Numbered from the stretch's first letter, positions 1 through 9,240 are shown. The stretch is DNA of 64,000 bases from Roseobacter ponti (GCF_012932215.1 NZ_CP048788.1:1426001-1490000), one strand, 5' to 3'. The notes: generated by a model not told the origin, from the sequence alone. Numbers and translations are program-made.

Positions 1-269
1 GGGATGCCCGCCGTCTCGCCGCCGGCGATGTTATCAAAGGCTTCAAAGCCGGTGTTGCGCATCACCGTCACGGTCAGGAAATCCATCAGCGTCGAGCGGA
101 TCCGCGGATAGCTGATCAGCTTGCGGCAGTCGATGTAGGTCGGGCTGGGCAGACCGGAGGCCAGTGTGAAGGGCTCTGCGGTGTTGAAATGGACCGCTTT
201 GATCTCGAGCAGCATACGCGCGGTGAGGCGGGCCATTTCGGTGGCATCGGGATAGCCGGAGGGGATCAT
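1..269 (-). CDS. pyrE: Orotate phosphoribosyltransferase, partial (C-terminus outside window)
   Basis: Transfers phosphoribose from PRPP to orotate, giving OMP, the fifth step of de novo UMP synthesis. Reading leftward from the ATG at 269 the translation runs [20 protein letters not shown] and continues through [20 protein letters not shown], the typical N-terminal part of PyrE with the TLASG and YIDCR blocks. About 89 residues are present and the frame is open to the window edge; the PRPP-binding loop must lie beyond it. It sits 69 bp downstream of pyrC on the same strand, so the two probably form a pyrCE operon, with an intergenic repeat between them. Family identity is firm; the gene is cut by the window, not broken. 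Confidence 0.88.
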   Translation of the reverse strand, partial: MIPSGYPDATEMARLTARMLLEIKAVHFNTAEPFTLASGLPSPTYIDCRKLISYPRIRSTLMDFLTVTVMRNTGFEAFDNIAGGETAGI

Positions 270-302
270 GCGGAGCTCCTTGCGGGTGGATTAAAGAGTT
301 TT

Positions 303-337
303 ATGCCTCCGGCGGGGATATTTAAGAGCCAGAGAAG
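303..337. repeat. Rhodobacterales-type intergenic repeat, copy 1
   Basis: The stretch GCCTCCGGCGGGGATATTT followed by AAGAGCCAGAGAA lies just after the pyrC stop codon, in the pyrC-pyrE gap. A near-identical copy lies at 42004-42038, also just after the stop codon of a leftward gene and in the same orientation. The CCGCCGGAGG core is a partial palindrome. Function unknown; I recall similar short elements as frequent between genes of this order. Confidence 0.6.
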
Positions 338-338
338 G

Positions 339-1373
339 TCAGGTCACAGACCAGGTGAGCGGGGTGCCGGGGTCAAAGACGGTCACGGGGCCGTCGTCGG
401 TATCGATCTGGTCGGGGTAGTCGGGCGTAGATTTTACCAGCGTCAGGGTGGTTTCGTTCACCGGCAGGCGGTAGAAGGCGGGGCCGTTCCGTGAGGTGAA
501 GGCTTCGAGGCGATCGAGAGCGCCGTCCTCCTCGAAGACCCGGGCCAGCACGGACATCGTGTTGGTGGCGGTGAAACAGCCCGCGCATCCGCAGGGCTGC
601 AGTTTGCCGGCGTCCGTATGCGGCGCACTGTCGGTGCCCAGAAAGAAGCGGGGCTCGCCGGAGGTGGCAGCCTCGCGCAGGGCAAGCCGGTGGGTTTCGC
701 GTTTGGCCACAGGCAGGCAGTAGTAATGCGGCCGGATGCCACCTGCGAGGATATGGTTGCGGTTGATCACCAGGTGGTGTGTGGTGATCGTCGCCGCCAG
801 ATCATCCCCCTGAGTACGGGCATAGGCCACGGCGTCGGATGTGGTGATATGTTCCATCACAACCCGCAGGCCGGGGGTTGCCCGGCGGATCGGGTCGAGA
901 ACGCGGTCAATGAAGACGGCCTCGCGGTCGAAGATATCGATGTCGGGATCTGTGACCTCTCCGTGTACGCAGAGCGGCAGGCCGGTTTCGGCCATGCGTT
1001 CGAGCACCGGACGGACGCGGTCGAAATTACTCACTCCGCTGGCTGAATTGGTGGTGGCGCCGGCGGGGTAGAGCTTGACCGCGTGCACGAGGCCCTCTGC
1101 CTGCGCTGCTGCCACGTCATCGGGGTCGGTATCTTCGGTCAGATAGAGCGTCATCAGGGGCGTGAAGTCTGAGCCTTCCGGCAGGGCTGCAATTATCCGG
1201 TCGCGGTAAGCTTTGGCCTGGGCGCCGGTGACAACGGGCGGGACCAGATTGGGCATGATGATGGCGCGGGCAAAATGGCGGGCGGTTTCCGGCAGGACGG
1301 CACGCAGCATGGCGCCGTCGCGCAGGTGCAGGTGCCAGTCGTCAGGGCGGCGGATCGTCAGTGTTCGTGTCAT
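339..1373 (-). CDS. pyrC: Dihydroorotase
   Basis: Zinc amidohydrolase that interconverts carbamoyl-aspartate and dihydroorotate, third step of pyrimidine synthesis, cytosolic. The 344-residue protein has the length of the class II (E. coli-type) enzyme. Near residue 12 the metal motif DWHLHLRDG is visible; the lysine that becomes carboxylated is in [12 protein letters not shown]; further metal histidines are in LCVHGEV and VMEHITT; and the catalytic aspartate is in [10 protein letters not shown]. The ATG at 1373 directly precedes the conserved N-terminus. Followed by pyrE on the same strand; upstream is an unrelated hydrolase-like gene 38 bp away, which may share the transcript. Very secure assignment. 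Confidence 0.96.
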   Translation of the reverse strand: MTRTLTIRRPDDWHLHLRDGAMLRAVLPETARHFARAIIMPNLVPPVVTGAQAKAYRDRIIAALPEGSDFTPLMTLYLTEDTDPDDVAAAQAEGLVHAVKLYPAGATTNSASGVSNFDRVRPVLERMAETGLPLCVHGEVTDPDIDIFDREAVFIDRVLDPIRRATPGLRVVMEHITTSDAVAYARTQGDDLAATITTHHLVINRNHILAGGIRPHYYCLPVAKRETHRLALREAATSGEPRFFLGTDSAPHTDAGKLQPCGCAGCFTATNTMSVLARVFEEDGALDRLEAFTSRNGPAFYRLPVNETTLTLVKSTPDYPDQIDTDDGPVTVFDPGTPLTWSVT

Positions 1374-1411
1374 GGCCCTGCGCTAGCACAGCCGCGCGGG
1401 CAGCGCCAGTA

Positions 1412-2341
1412 TCACTCCGCTGCCGGGTCGTGCAGGGCCTCCAGGCGGCGCGCAAACCGCGGCGCGTGCAGCCGGGCCGCCACATTGGCGCAAAGCCGGC
1501 GGGCAAGTGGTTCCCGGTCATCAGCGTCAAGCCGGCTGAGCAGACGACGCAGGTAGGGCAGGTGATCCCGCCGGGCCCGCGCCATTGCATGAAAGACCCG
1601 CGGGGTCAGCATGCCTTTGCCGGCAAGTTCGATGAGATCGGTCAGCAGCCCCATCTGCAGAAGATCGGTCTGCAGGGCAGCGCCCATATTGGGCATGCGA
1701 AGTCGGGTCACCGCCGGTGTTGAAAAGAGTGCGGCGTGCATGGCGTCCTCGGCCACGCGCGGATCAAAGAGGATGAAGGCCCGCTCGCAGGCTTCTGTCA
1801 TATCGGGCGCATAACCGTAGCGGTCTGTGAAACAGGTGCGGCGCATATGGGTGAACCGGTTGTCCCATTCGGTCATCGCGGGATCGAGGGTCGCCTGGGG
1901 CTGAATGGCGAGGACCCGTGCGCCGGGGGCTGCCACCGAAAAGGCCGCTGCCGCATAGCCGCCGGGGCCTGCGCCGAAGAAGAGCACGCGGTCAAAGCCG
2001 TCGAAAAAGCCTTCATCAACCAGCCTGTCAAAAAGCTCATACACCTTTGCGTCGCGAAACCATGTATCCCCGTCGCTCATGACGGCCAGATGTGACCAGC
2101 GCTGATCGCGCACCAGATCCCAGCCAAGCGGATGGCCCAGCGGCGAGAGCGCCTGAATGCCCTGCAGCGTCTCAAAGGTCACCAGAAGCGTGCTGTTGTC
2201 TTCGATGAAGGTCGCCAGATGTCGTGCACCCAGAGGTCTGATCCAGCCGCGCGCATCGACAATATCGCCAACCTCAGCAATCCATTCCGGTTTGCTGAGA
2301 TCCCTCAGGGAGGGTCCGAAATCTGTCGCCGCATCCGGCAT
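1412..2341 (-). CDS. Uncharacterised alpha/beta-hydrolase-fold-like protein
   Basis: A 309-residue cytosolic protein without signal peptide. The most telling motif is FFGAGPGGYAA near residue 125, which has the shape of a nucleophile elbow (strand, sharp turn, helix) but with Pro where the catalytic Ser or Cys would sit, so ordinary hydrolase activity is doubtful. Sequence similarity to two-domain glycosyl/polysaccharide-transfer proteins with an SxGGYAA motif is an inference from this motif only. The GTG at 2344 is also in frame, but the ATG at 2341 has the better spacing from the AAGGA ribosome site. It lies upstream of pyrC on the same strand and may be co-transcribed. I do not recognise a precise function. 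Confidence 0.65.
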   Translation of the reverse strand: MPDAATDFGPSLRDLSKPEWIAEVGDIVDARGWIRPLGARHLATFIEDNSTLLVTFETLQGIQALSPLGHPLGWDLVRDQRWSHLAVMSDGDTWFRDAKVYELFDRLVDEGFFDGFDRVLFFGAGPGGYAAAAFSVAAPGARVLAIQPQATLDPAMTEWDNRFTHMRRTCFTDRYGYAPDMTEACERAFILFDPRVAEDAMHAALFSTPAVTRLRMPNMGAALQTDLLQMGLLTDLIELAGKGMLTPRVFHAMARARRDHLPYLRRLLSRLDADDREPLARRLCANVAARLHAPRFARRLEALHDPAAE

Positions 2342-2622
2342 CACCGAATCCTTTCAGAACCGGAATTTCCGGCCTTCACACCGTCTGGCGCATTCATACA
2401 GGCCCTTTAAGGCTAAATTGCGGAAACAAAAACGCAGCTGTGCGCTGATTGTCTCCGTGCCGGTGCCTGTGCCCGCGCCAACCGCAGCAGAGACATTACA
2501 TCTTTGTGCCGCCTATGCCCAGAGGCTGCCGGTCGGCACCGGTTGCGGTTGCCGCTGCGGATCAGAACTTGACGCGCCTGCGCAGCAGTGCAGTTAATCG
2601 CGGGACCTCAGGAGGAGCCAGC

Positions 2623-3531
2623 ATGACCCGACCCGCATCTATCGACGCCGTACAGCAGATGCTGTCTGAGCAGGGATATATCTGCGACCGCGCGCTGGGC
2701 ACGGTGGTGTTTTTGTCGCTCAGCCTTGGGCGTCCGCTGTTTCTGGAGGGCGAGGCGGGGGTGGGCAAAACCGAGATCGCGCGCGCGCTCGCCACCGGAC
2801 TGGGCCGGCGGCTGATCCGGTTGCAGTGCTATGAGGGGCTTGATGCCTCCAGCGCGGTCTATGAGTGGAATTTCGCCGCCCAGATGGTGGCGATCCGCAC
2901 CGCCGAAGCCGCCGGAGGCAGCACGAGGGCAGGCCTGCAGGAGGAGCTGTTCAGCGACGAATATCTGATCGAACGTCCGCTTTTGCAGGCCATGCGGCCG
3001 GATGCAGCAGGCGCACCTGTGCTGCTGATTGATGAGCTTGACCGTACGGATGAGCCCTTTGAGGCGTTTCTTCTCGAAGCGCTCAGCGACTTTCAGGTCA
3101 CGATCCCGGAGCTCGGGACCATCGCCGCCCCTGAGCCGCCGATTGTCATCCTGACATCTAACCGCACCCGCGAGGTGCATGATGCGCTCAAACGCCGCTG
3201 CCTGTATCACTGGGTGGATTACCCCGGCTTCGAGCGCGAAATGGAGATCCTTCGCGCCCGGGCGCCCGAAGCTTCCGCGAACCTCAGCCGTGAGGTGGTG
3301 GCCTTTGTCCAGCAGCTGCGCACCGAGGATCTCTTCAAGAAACCCGGGGTGGCCGAAACCATCGACTGGGCCAAATGCCTGCTCGCCCTTGATGTGATTA
3401 ATCTCAGCCCGGAGGTGATCGCCGACACTCTGGGTGCCATCCTGAAATACCAGGACGACATTCAGAAGCTGCAGGGCTCGGAGGCCAAACGCATCCTGGA
3501 CAACGTCAAAGCCACGCTTGAGCCTGCCTGA
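2623..3531 (+). CDS. MoxR-family AAA+ ATPase, CoxD-like
   Basis: A 302-residue AAA+ ATPase of the MoxR group, which usually works with a von Willebrand A partner to mature or activate metalloenzymes. Walker A is EGEAGVGKT (about residues 42-50), Walker B is LLIDELD (about 134-140), and a sensor-1 asparagine lies in VILTSNRTRE. The ATG at 2623 is preceded by an excellent AGGAGG (2610-2615); the open frame extends further upstream but that extension has no such site and no family similarity. The next gene, 63 bp downstream, is a CoxE-like VWA protein, the expected partner. No CO dehydrogenase subunit gene lies beside it, so the client is unknown. Confidence 0.88.
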   Translation: MTRPASIDAVQQMLSEQGYICDRALGTVVFLSLSLGRPLFLEGEAGVGKTEIARALATGLGRRLIRLQCYEGLDASSAVYEWNFAAQMVAIRTAEAAGGSTRAGLQEELFSDEYLIERPLLQAMRPDAAGAPVLLIDELDRTDEPFEAFLLEALSDFQVTIPELGTIAAPEPPIVILTSNRTREVHDALKRRCLYHWVDYPGFEREMEILRARAPEASANLSREVVAFVQQLRTEDLFKKPGVAETIDWAKCLLALDVINLSPEVIADTLGAILKYQDDIQKLQGSEAKRILDNVKATLEPA

Positions 3532-3594
3532 TGCGATTTCCGTCGGATCACGCCGGGGGAGCGTACGAAGGGCGCTCGCGTTCTGGTCGGGCAG

Positions 3595-4860
3595 ATGCCT
3601 GAATACCTGCCGCTTGAATTGCCGGATGATCCGAAGCTTGCCGGTAACATCACGCATTTTGCGCGTGCGTTGCGCCGTGCGGGCATTGCCATCGGGCCGG
3701 GACGGGTTATTGACGCCATCCGCGCGGTTGAAGCTGCCGGCTTTACGGACAAGCGAGATTTTTACTGGACGCTGCACGCCTGTTTCGTGAACCGGCCCGA
3801 GCACCGGATCGTTTTTGCGCAGATTTTCCGGCTTTACTGGCGTGACCCGCGGTACCTGGAACATATGATGTCGATGATGATCCCGGCGGTGCGCGGGGTG
3901 CAGGAGGACCGTTCCGCGCAGTCTGCCGAGAAACGCGCGGCAGAGGCTCTGCTTGACGGGGCCGAGGCGCCGGAGCGCGACATGCCGGATGCTGATCCTG
4001 ACGAGGAAGAACTCGAAATCCGGATCGACGCGAGCCAGACAATGTCCGGGCAGGAGCGGCTGCGCAGTCTGGATTTTGAACAGATGAGCACGGCAGAGAT
4101 CGCGCAGGCCAAACGCATGATTGCGCAGCTGAACCTGCCGGTTAAACCCATCATGTCGCGACGCGCGCAGGCGAGCCTTCGCGGCACGAAGGTCGATGCT
4201 GCCCGCACCCTGCGCCTTGCCATGCGGCAGGGGGGCGACATGCACAAAATCGCGCTGCAACGGCCGCGTCCGCGGTGGCCTAATCTTGTGGTGCTCTGCG
4301 ACATCTCCGGATCCATGAGCCAGTACAGCCGCATCGTTCTGCATTTTCTGCACGCGGTTTCCAATGCACGCGGTGCGGGCTGGGCAAAGGTACATGCCTT
4401 TACCTTCGGCACGCGGCTGACGAACATCACCCGGCATCTGAAGCACCGGGATGTGGATGCCGCCCTCGCTGCAGCCGGCGCTGAGGCGCAGGACTGGGAA
4501 GGTGGCACACGTATCGGTGACTGCCTGGCACAGTTCAACCGCAACTGGTCGCGGCGGGTCATGGGGCAGGGGGCGGTGACGCTGGTGATCACGGACGGGC
4601 TGGACCGGGATGATCCGGACCATCTGGCGCGTCAGATGGAGCGGCTGCACCTGTCCTCGCGCCGGCTGATATGGCTCAACCCTCTGTTAAGGTGGGAGGG
4701 TTTCGCCCCGAAAGCGAAAGGCATTGCGGCGATGCTGCCGCATGTGGACAGCTTTCGTGCGGGTCATTCGATCGCGTCACTCGAAGATCTGGCGCTGGCG
4801 ATCTCCCGCCCTGATGATCACGGCGAAAAAGACCGCCTGATGCAGATGCTGGAGGCGTAA
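3595..4860 (+). CDS. VWA-domain protein, CoxE-like
   Basis: A 421-residue protein with an N-terminal helical region (about 1-110), an acidic stretch around 125-145 and a C-terminal von Willebrand factor A domain. The metal-ion-dependent adhesion site is intact: DISGSMS at about 236-242 and the later aspartates in ITDGLDRDDPD. This is the CoxE (PF05762-type) architecture. Such proteins pair with MoxR ATPases, and the MoxR/CoxD-like gene lies directly upstream, so the two probably form a chaperone complex. In carboxydotrophs CoxD and CoxE help build the Cu-S-Mo site of CO dehydrogenase; here no cox structural genes adjoin, so transfer of that role would be speculation. Confidence 0.86.
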   Translation: MPEYLPLELPDDPKLAGNITHFARALRRAGIAIGPGRVIDAIRAVEAAGFTDKRDFYWTLHACFVNRPEHRIVFAQIFRLYWRDPRYLEHMMSMMIPAVRGVQEDRSAQSAEKRAAEALLDGAEAPERDMPDADPDEEELEIRIDASQTMSGQERLRSLDFEQMSTAEIAQAKRMIAQLNLPVKPIMSRRAQASLRGTKVDAARTLRLAMRQGGDMHKIALQRPRPRWPNLVVLCDISGSMSQYSRIVLHFLHAVSNARGAGWAKVHAFTFGTRLTNITRHLKHRDVDAALAAAGAEAQDWEGGTRIGDCLAQFNRNWSRRVMGQGAVTLVITDGLDRDDPDHLARQMERLHLSSRRLIWLNPLLRWEGFAPKAKGIAAMLPHVDSFRAGHSIASLEDLALAISRPDDHGEKDRLMQMLEA

Positions 4861-4878
4861 CGCGCCCTGCAAGTTAAA

Positions 4879-4908
4879 TTTGCAAAGCTGTCCGCCGGGC
4901 TTTGCAAA
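4879..4908. promoter_or_regulatory. TTTGCAAA-N14-TTTGCAAA paired palindrome, copy 1
   Basis: Two exact copies of the palindromic octamer TTTGCAAA at 4879-4886 and 4901-4908, 14 bp apart (22-bp period, about two helical turns). The arms extend to a 10-bp inverted repeat TTTGCAAAGC / GCTTTGCAAA. It lies in the 49-bp gap between the convergent VWA gene and purL, so it could also act as a weak hairpin, but there is no T-tract. The same pair with the same spacing recurs at 11149 and 14808. Confidence 0.6.
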
Positions 4909-4909
4909 C

Positions 4910-7069
4910 CTAAGAGACTGCCTTGCGGAACGCCGAGCGATAGATGTCGGACAGGCCGCTCAGCGGTGCGGATACGCTGCCAAAACGGATGGCGTCGCCG
5001 CCAAATCGTCCTGCTTCTTCAAGGTGCACTCCGGCGCTTTGAGCTGCCTCTTTAAGTGCCGCGGCCCGGTCCGGTGTGCAGGCCACCAGATACCGCGCCT
5101 GGTCTTCGCCAAACAGCGTGGGAATGTCATCTGCTTCGAGGGTTACGCCGACCCCTGCCGTTTCGGCCATCTCAAAAGCGGCCAGCGCCAGACCCCCGTC
5201 CGACAGATCCGTGCAGGCGCTGATCCGTGCCCGGTTGGCGCGGATGAAATCGCCGTGCGCGGCCTCGCGTTCCAGATCGACCCGGGGCGCGTCGCCTTCG
5301 GCGCGGCCACATACTTCTGCAAGCCACGCGGACTGTCCGAGATGCCCCGTGGTTGCGCCAAGAACCAGCACCAGGTGGCCCGCGGCCACATCAAAGCCGA
5401 TAATATCGTCGGTATGCGCGATCAGCCCCACAGCCCCGATGGTCGGGGTCGGCAGGATGCCCGTACCGTCAGTTTCATTATAAAGCGACACATTGCCCGA
5501 CACGATGGGCATATCGAGCGCCTCGACCGCCGCGCCGATGCCTTTGATCGCGCCGACGAACTGGCCCATGATCTGCGGTTTTTCAGGATTACCGAAATTC
5601 ATATTGTCGGTCGTGGCCAGCGGTTTAGCCCCTGTGGCGCTGAGATTGCGATACGCCTCGGCCACTGCCTGCTTGCCGCCCTCAAAGGGGTTTGCCTTTA
5701 CATATCGGGGGGTTACATCCGACGTGAAAGCCAGCGCCTTGTCTGTGCCATGCACCCGGATTATTCCCGCACCGATGCCGGGGATGCGGATGGTATCGGC
5801 CATGACCATGGTGTCGTACTGCGAATACACCCATTCTTTTGCCGCGTAATTCGGGCTGGAGATCAGGACCTTCAGTGCTTCGACCGGATCGCCGTAAGGC
5901 ACGTCTTCAAGGGGAGCCGGGGCGGGGGATTCCTCCCACGGGCGGTCATATTCAGGTGCGGTGCCGGCGAGTGTTTTCAGCGGCAGATCGGCTTTGACCT
6001 CGCCGTTCAGTACGATCAGAAAGCGGTCCTCTGCGATGGTCTCACCCACAATGGCAAAATCGAGATCCCATTTGTCAAAGACCGCGCGGGCGGCTTCTTC
6101 AAGCTCCGGACGCAGCACCATGAGCATGCGCTCCTGGCTTTCGGAAAGCATCATCTCATAGGCGGTCATGGCCTCTTCGCGCACCGGCACTTTTTCGAGA
6201 TCGAGCCGCACGCCGAGATTACCCTTGTCGCCCATTTCGACCGCCGAGCAGGTCAGACCGGCAGCGCCCATATCCTGAATGGAGATCACCGCACCGGTCT
6301 GCATGAGCTCCAGTGTCGCTTCCATCAGACGCTTTTCGGTAAAGGGATCACCGACCTGCACAGTGGGACGTTTTTCTTCGATGGTGTCGTCAAATTCAGC
6401 GGACGCCATGGTGGCGCCGCCGACGCCGTCGCGCCCGGTTTTGGCACCCAGATAGACCACCGGCATGCCCACGCCGGAGGCGGCCGAATAAAAGATCTTA
6501 TCCGCATCCGCGAGACCTGCGGCGAAAGCATTCACCAGACAGTTGCCATTATAGGCAGGGTCAAACCGCACCTCGCCCCCCACGGTGGGCACGCCGAAAC
6601 AGTTGCCATAGCCGCCGATGCCTTCAACGACGCCGTTCACGAGCGATTTGGTTTTGGGATGTGAGGGCGCGCCGAAACTCAGGGAATTCATTGCGGCCAC
6701 CGGGCGTGCGCCCATCGTGAAAACGTCACGCAGAATGCCGCCAACGCCGGTCGCGGCGCCCTGATAGGGCTCAATGTAGCTGGGGTGGTTATGGCTTTCC
6801 ATCTTGAAAACCACGGCCTGGCCGTCACCGATATCCACCACGCCTGCGTTCTCGCCGGGTCCGCAGATCACCTGGGGGCCGGTGGTGGGCAGGGTGCGCA
6901 GCCATTTTTTGGAGGATTTGTAGGAGCAGTGCTCGTTCCACATGGCCGAAAAAATACCGAGCTCCGTGAAGGTGGGCTCGCGTCCGGTGATCTTCAGGAT
7001 GCGCTGATATTCTTCGGGGCTGAGCCCGTGGCTGGCGATCAGGTCAGGTGTGATGGCTGGCTCTTGCAT
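4910..7069 (-). CDS. purL: Phosphoribosylformylglycinamidine synthase subunit PurL
   Basis: Catalytic subunit of FGAM synthase, fourth step of purine synthesis, using ammonia channelled from PurQ with PurS as bridge. The 719-residue length is that of the small, three-subunit-type PurL. Visible motifs are [11 protein letters not shown] near the N-terminus, the ATP/substrate block [32 protein letters not shown] and SDLSDGGLA-like [12 protein letters not shown] near the C-terminus. The open frame continues 50 codons upstream of ATG 7069, but that extension is Arg/Pro-rich and unlike the family, so the start was placed at 7069. purQ and purS are not in the window. Convergent with the VWA gene. 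Confidence 0.95.
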   Translation of the reverse strand: MQEPAITPDLIASHGLSPEEYQRILKITGREPTFTELGIFSAMWNEHCSYKSSKKWLRTLPTTGPQVICGPGENAGVVDIGDGQAVVFKMESHNHPSYIEPYQGAATGVGGILRDVFTMGARPVAAMNSLSFGAPSHPKTKSLVNGVVEGIGGYGNCFGVPTVGGEVRFDPAYNGNCLVNAFAAGLADADKIFYSAASGVGMPVVYLGAKTGRDGVGGATMASAEFDDTIEEKRPTVQVGDPFTEKRLMEATLELMQTGAVISIQDMGAAGLTCSAVEMGDKGNLGVRLDLEKVPVREEAMTAYEMMLSESQERMLMVLRPELEEAARAVFDKWDLDFAIVGETIAEDRFLIVLNGEVKADLPLKTLAGTAPEYDRPWEESPAPAPLEDVPYGDPVEALKVLISSPNYAAKEWVYSQYDTMVMADTIRIPGIGAGIIRVHGTDKALAFTSDVTPRYVKANPFEGGKQAVAEAYRNLSATGAKPLATTDNMNFGNPEKPQIMGQFVGAIKGIGAAVEALDMPIVSGNVSLYNETDGTGILPTPTIGAVGLIAHTDDIIGFDVAAGHLVLVLGATTGHLGQSAWLAEVCGRAEGDAPRVDLEREAAHGDFIRANRARISACTDLSDGGLALAAFEMAETAGVGVTLEADDIPTLFGEDQARYLVACTPDRAAALKEAAQSAGVHLEEAGRFGGDAIRFGSVSAPLSGLSDIYRSAFRKAVS

Positions 7070-7241
7070 ATGCCGAAATGTCCCCCGGGCTGGCAGATGA
7101 TGCGCACCTCTTACAGGTGTCACCGCCTGCAGGGAAGGGGCGAGTGTCGGGCCCTGTTCCGGGCGTCGCAAACAGGCGTATTTTTGTGCGCTTCGTTCCG
7201 TTGCAGCCGGATGCCGCAAGCCATCGGATCAGCACCGCACG

Positions 7242-7272
7242 AAAAAAGCCGCCCTCCCGGAGGAGAGCGGCT
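7242..7272 (-). terminator. Rho-independent terminator after the acidic secreted protein gene
   Basis: On the minus strand the arms AGCCGC and GCGGCT, with an inner CCTCC/GGAGG pairing, are followed by TTTTTT (plus-strand A-run at 7242-7247). It lies 38 bp past the stop codon at 7311. Confidence 0.8.
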
Positions 7273-7310
7273 GTGATCCTGTCAGCCTGAGCGGCTGCGC
7301 GCCGAAGCGC

Positions 7311-7859
7311 TTAGTTCAGGTACACGGTCTGACGGCCGTTGTCGGCACCCTGATCGCCACCTGCCAGATTGGCAAGTTCGTCAGCATCGACATCAATAAA
7401 GATTGTGCCGCCTGAGATCATGACGTTTTCCGGACCGGTGGTCACGGTCAGCTCGTCGCCGAGGATCTTGTCGCTGTCGGAGATGTCGATCGTCATTTCG
7501 CCTTTACCTGCGTTGTCGATATCCATTTCCAGCAGAGTACCCAGCTTCAGGCCGTCGACCAGCATCACGTCGGACCCGTTGGTGCCTTCAATAGCCTGGA
7601 AAGTGGCCAGTGTTTCGGCACTTACGTCCTTGTCAAACACAGGGTCGATGGCCTGCGGGTTCTGACGGTTGGTTGTTTCAGCGTTCTGCAGCTCAGCGTC
7701 GGTGTCGACCAGAACTTCACCGTCAAAGGTCGTACCCTCTTCGGTTTTTACGATTTCTTCGTTCTCCGCTGCCTGCTCCACGCTGTCGCTCGCGGCGAAA
7801 GCGGATGTGCTGATAAGGGCGGCTGCGGCGGTTGTTGTCATGAGTGTCTTGAGTGTCAT
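7311..7859 (-). CDS. Secreted acidic protein of unknown function
   Basis: A 182-residue protein with a clear Sec signal peptide (MTLKTLMTTTAAAALISTSA then FAA, cleavage near residue 22) and a mature part rich in Asp and Glu. A central Glu/Asp/Thr-rich stretch is followed by a more ordered C-terminal half with alternating hydrophobic residues (MTIDISDSDKILGDELTV and similar) suggesting beta-strands. The start at 7859 has an AAGGAG site eight bases upstream; the frame continues 19 codons upstream without similarity. It stands alone, with its own terminator. I do not recognise a family; a periplasmic or exported calcium- or surface-associated role is possible but unproven. Confidence 0.75.
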   Translation of the reverse strand: MTLKTLMTTTAAAALISTSAFAASDSVEQAAENEEIVKTEEGTTFDGEVLVDTDAELQNAETTNRQNPQAIDPVFDKDVSAETLATFQAIEGTNGSDVMLVDGLKLGTLLEMDIDNAGKGEMTIDISDSDKILGDELTVTTGPENVMISGGTIFIDVDADELANLAGGDQGADNGRQTVYLN

Positions 7860-8159
7860 GTGAACTCTCCTTTTGTTTCTCATTGGGTTCGGGAATACAA
7901 CACGCCCACCGGCCACATGTTCCTGAAAAGATGCATTTTCTCTTTCACCAGATTGTGAGCGGCTGATGCCGGTAAAATCGTCTCAGGGCGGGAACCGAAA
8001 GGCTTCCGGTGCGATCGCGCGCGCACGCGGAAAGATTAATGCCGACAATCTGATCACTTACAGGTTGTGCTGCGTCGCCTGACCGAAGTGTGTCTGCATG
8101 GTGCTGAGCGTTCAGTGCGCAAAGAGATGAGGCCGAGGGACTGCTTCCGGCCGATGCGC
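7860..8159. other. Intergenic region without recognised gene
   Basis: About 300 bp between the secreted protein and the candidate small RNA. It should hold the promoter of the secreted protein (minus strand, just right of 7859). I see no convincing ORF or RNA structure here. Confidence 0.5.
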
Positions 8160-8189
8160 AAAAAAAAGGGCCGGGCACGCGGCCCGGCC
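8160..8189 (-). terminator. Rho-independent terminator of the candidate sRNA / LysR gene
   Basis: Perfect 8-bp stem GGCCGGGC / GCCCGGCC (8169-8176 with 8182-8189), 5-nt loop, followed on the minus strand by eight T residues (8167-8160). Confidence 0.85.
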
Positions 8190-8240
8190 AAGTCCAACAG
8201 GGAGGTTGAAGAGCAGAGCGCTAACTCTGCCATCTTCAAT
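8160..8240 (-). ncRNA. Candidate small RNA with anti-Shine-Dalgarno CCUCCC loop
   Basis: On the minus strand a compact unit is visible: possible promoter TTGATC (8273-8268), 16 bp, CTATTT (8251-8246); a stem-loop of 13 bp whose arms are TTGAAGA-GCAGAG and CTCTGC-TCTTCAA with a two-base bulge (8239-8206); a single-stranded stretch with CCTCCC (8205-8200), complementary to ribosome-binding sites; then a strong GC hairpin and T-run. The predicted transcript is about 80 nt. The hairpin / CU-rich linker / terminator order is that of many trans-acting alphaproteobacterial sRNAs, though I cannot match it to a named family. It could instead be the processed 3' end of the LysR mRNA, whose stop codon is 92 bp upstream. 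Confidence 0.5.
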
Positions 8241-8331
8241 TGGTGAAATAGGGTGCGTTCTGCCTGCGATCAAGGCAGATTCTGAACTCGCGCATTCATG
8301 GCCGTTATGCAGTTTCTGCATGGCTCATCGG

Positions 8332-9240
8332 TCAGTCAGCTTTTCTGTTCTCTCTGAGCTGCCTGCGATAACTGATAATCTCTTCCTGAACGAAGTCTTT
8401 AAAGGCGGAGACCCGCTTGGAATGCCGCAGCTCTTCAGGGTAGGCGAGAAAGACCGGTACATCCGCCGATTCCAGATCTGGCAGCACCTGCACGAGGTCA
8501 GGAAAATCCTGTGTCACATAATCCGGCAGGACACCGATGCCCAGATTGTTTAGCACGCCCTGAAGCACGCCGAAGTAGTTATTCACCTTGAGCAGTGACC
8601 GGATGTCATAGGTCATCAGGTGCTGAACCAGATTGCGCCCCGCGCCAACCTGATCGCTGTTGGTGCTCTGACAGATCAGGCGGTGGTCGGCGATGTCTTC
8701 AATCTCGGTTGGCTGCGCGTGATCGGCCAGGTAATCGGGAGTGGCATAGAGGCACATCCTGATCATCATCAGCTTTTTGCGGATCAGATCGGCCTGGCTG
8801 GGTTCTTTCATACGGATGGCGACATCTGCCTCGCGCATCGGCAGGTCCAGCACACGTTCCTCCAGCATCAGATCGACCTTGAGATCAGGGTACTGTTCAT
8901 AGAGCTTCGGCAGGCGCGGGGCCAGCCAGAGCGTGCCGAAACCGGTCGTGGTGGTCACGCGCAGTTCGCCGAATACTTCTTCCTCGCTGTCGCGGATGCG
9001 TGCGGAGGCTGTATCAAGGCGGCGCGACATCGCAGAGGTTGCGTCAAACAGCAGCTCGCCCTGTTCGGTCAGAATGAGTCCGCGCGCATGGCGGTGGAAC
9101 AGCGTGGCGTTGAGTGATTCCTCAAGCCCGCGGATCTGCCGGCTGACCGCAGACTGCGACAGGTTCAGCTTGTCACCCGCATGGGTCAGCGATCCTGCGT
9201 CCGCAACCGCGTGAAATATTCTCAGCTTGTCCCAGTCCAT
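8332..9240 (-). CDS. LysR-family transcriptional regulator
   Basis: A 302-residue LTTR. The N-terminal winged helix-turn-helix (about residues 1-62) is typical: MDWDKLRIFHAVADAGSLT, then LNLSQSAVSRQIRGLEESL. Residues 90-295 form the two-lobed effector-binding domain. The ATG at 9240 gives the canonical LTTR start. It is transcribed away from the indolepyruvate oxidoreductase gene with about 175 bp between the start codons, an arrangement often seen when an LTTR controls its divergent neighbour, but I could not pick out a convincing T-N11-A site. Ligand unknown. The candidate sRNA lies just downstream on the same strand. Confidence 0.9.
   Translation of the reverse strand: MDWDKLRIFHAVADAGSLTHAGDKLNLSQSAVSRQIRGLEESLNATLFHRHARGLILTEQGELLFDATSAMSRRLDTASARIRDSEEEVFGELRVTTTTGFGTLWLAPRLPKLYEQYPDLKVDLMLEERVLDLPMREADVAIRMKEPSQADLIRKKLMMIRMCLYATPDYLADHAQPTEIEDIADHRLICQSTNSDQVGAGRNLVQHLMTYDIRSLLKVNNYFGVLQGVLNNLGIGVLPDYVTQDFPDLVQVLPDLESADVPVFLAYPEELRHSKRVSAFKDFVQEEIISYRRQLRENRKAD

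Noticed and set aside
189-494. 101-codon plus-strand ORF over the pyrE-pyrC junction
   Set aside because: Antisense to both genes and crosses the intergenic repeat.
2608-4650. 680-codon open frame on the minus strand opposite the MoxR and VWA genes
   Set aside because: Antisense shadow in GC-rich DNA; the plus-strand proteins have clear AAA+ and VWA motifs, while this frame is His/Arg/Pro-rich without any domain.
4880-6664. 594-codon plus-strand frame opposite purL
   Set aside because: Shadow of purL; rich in His, Cys and Arg with no family pattern.
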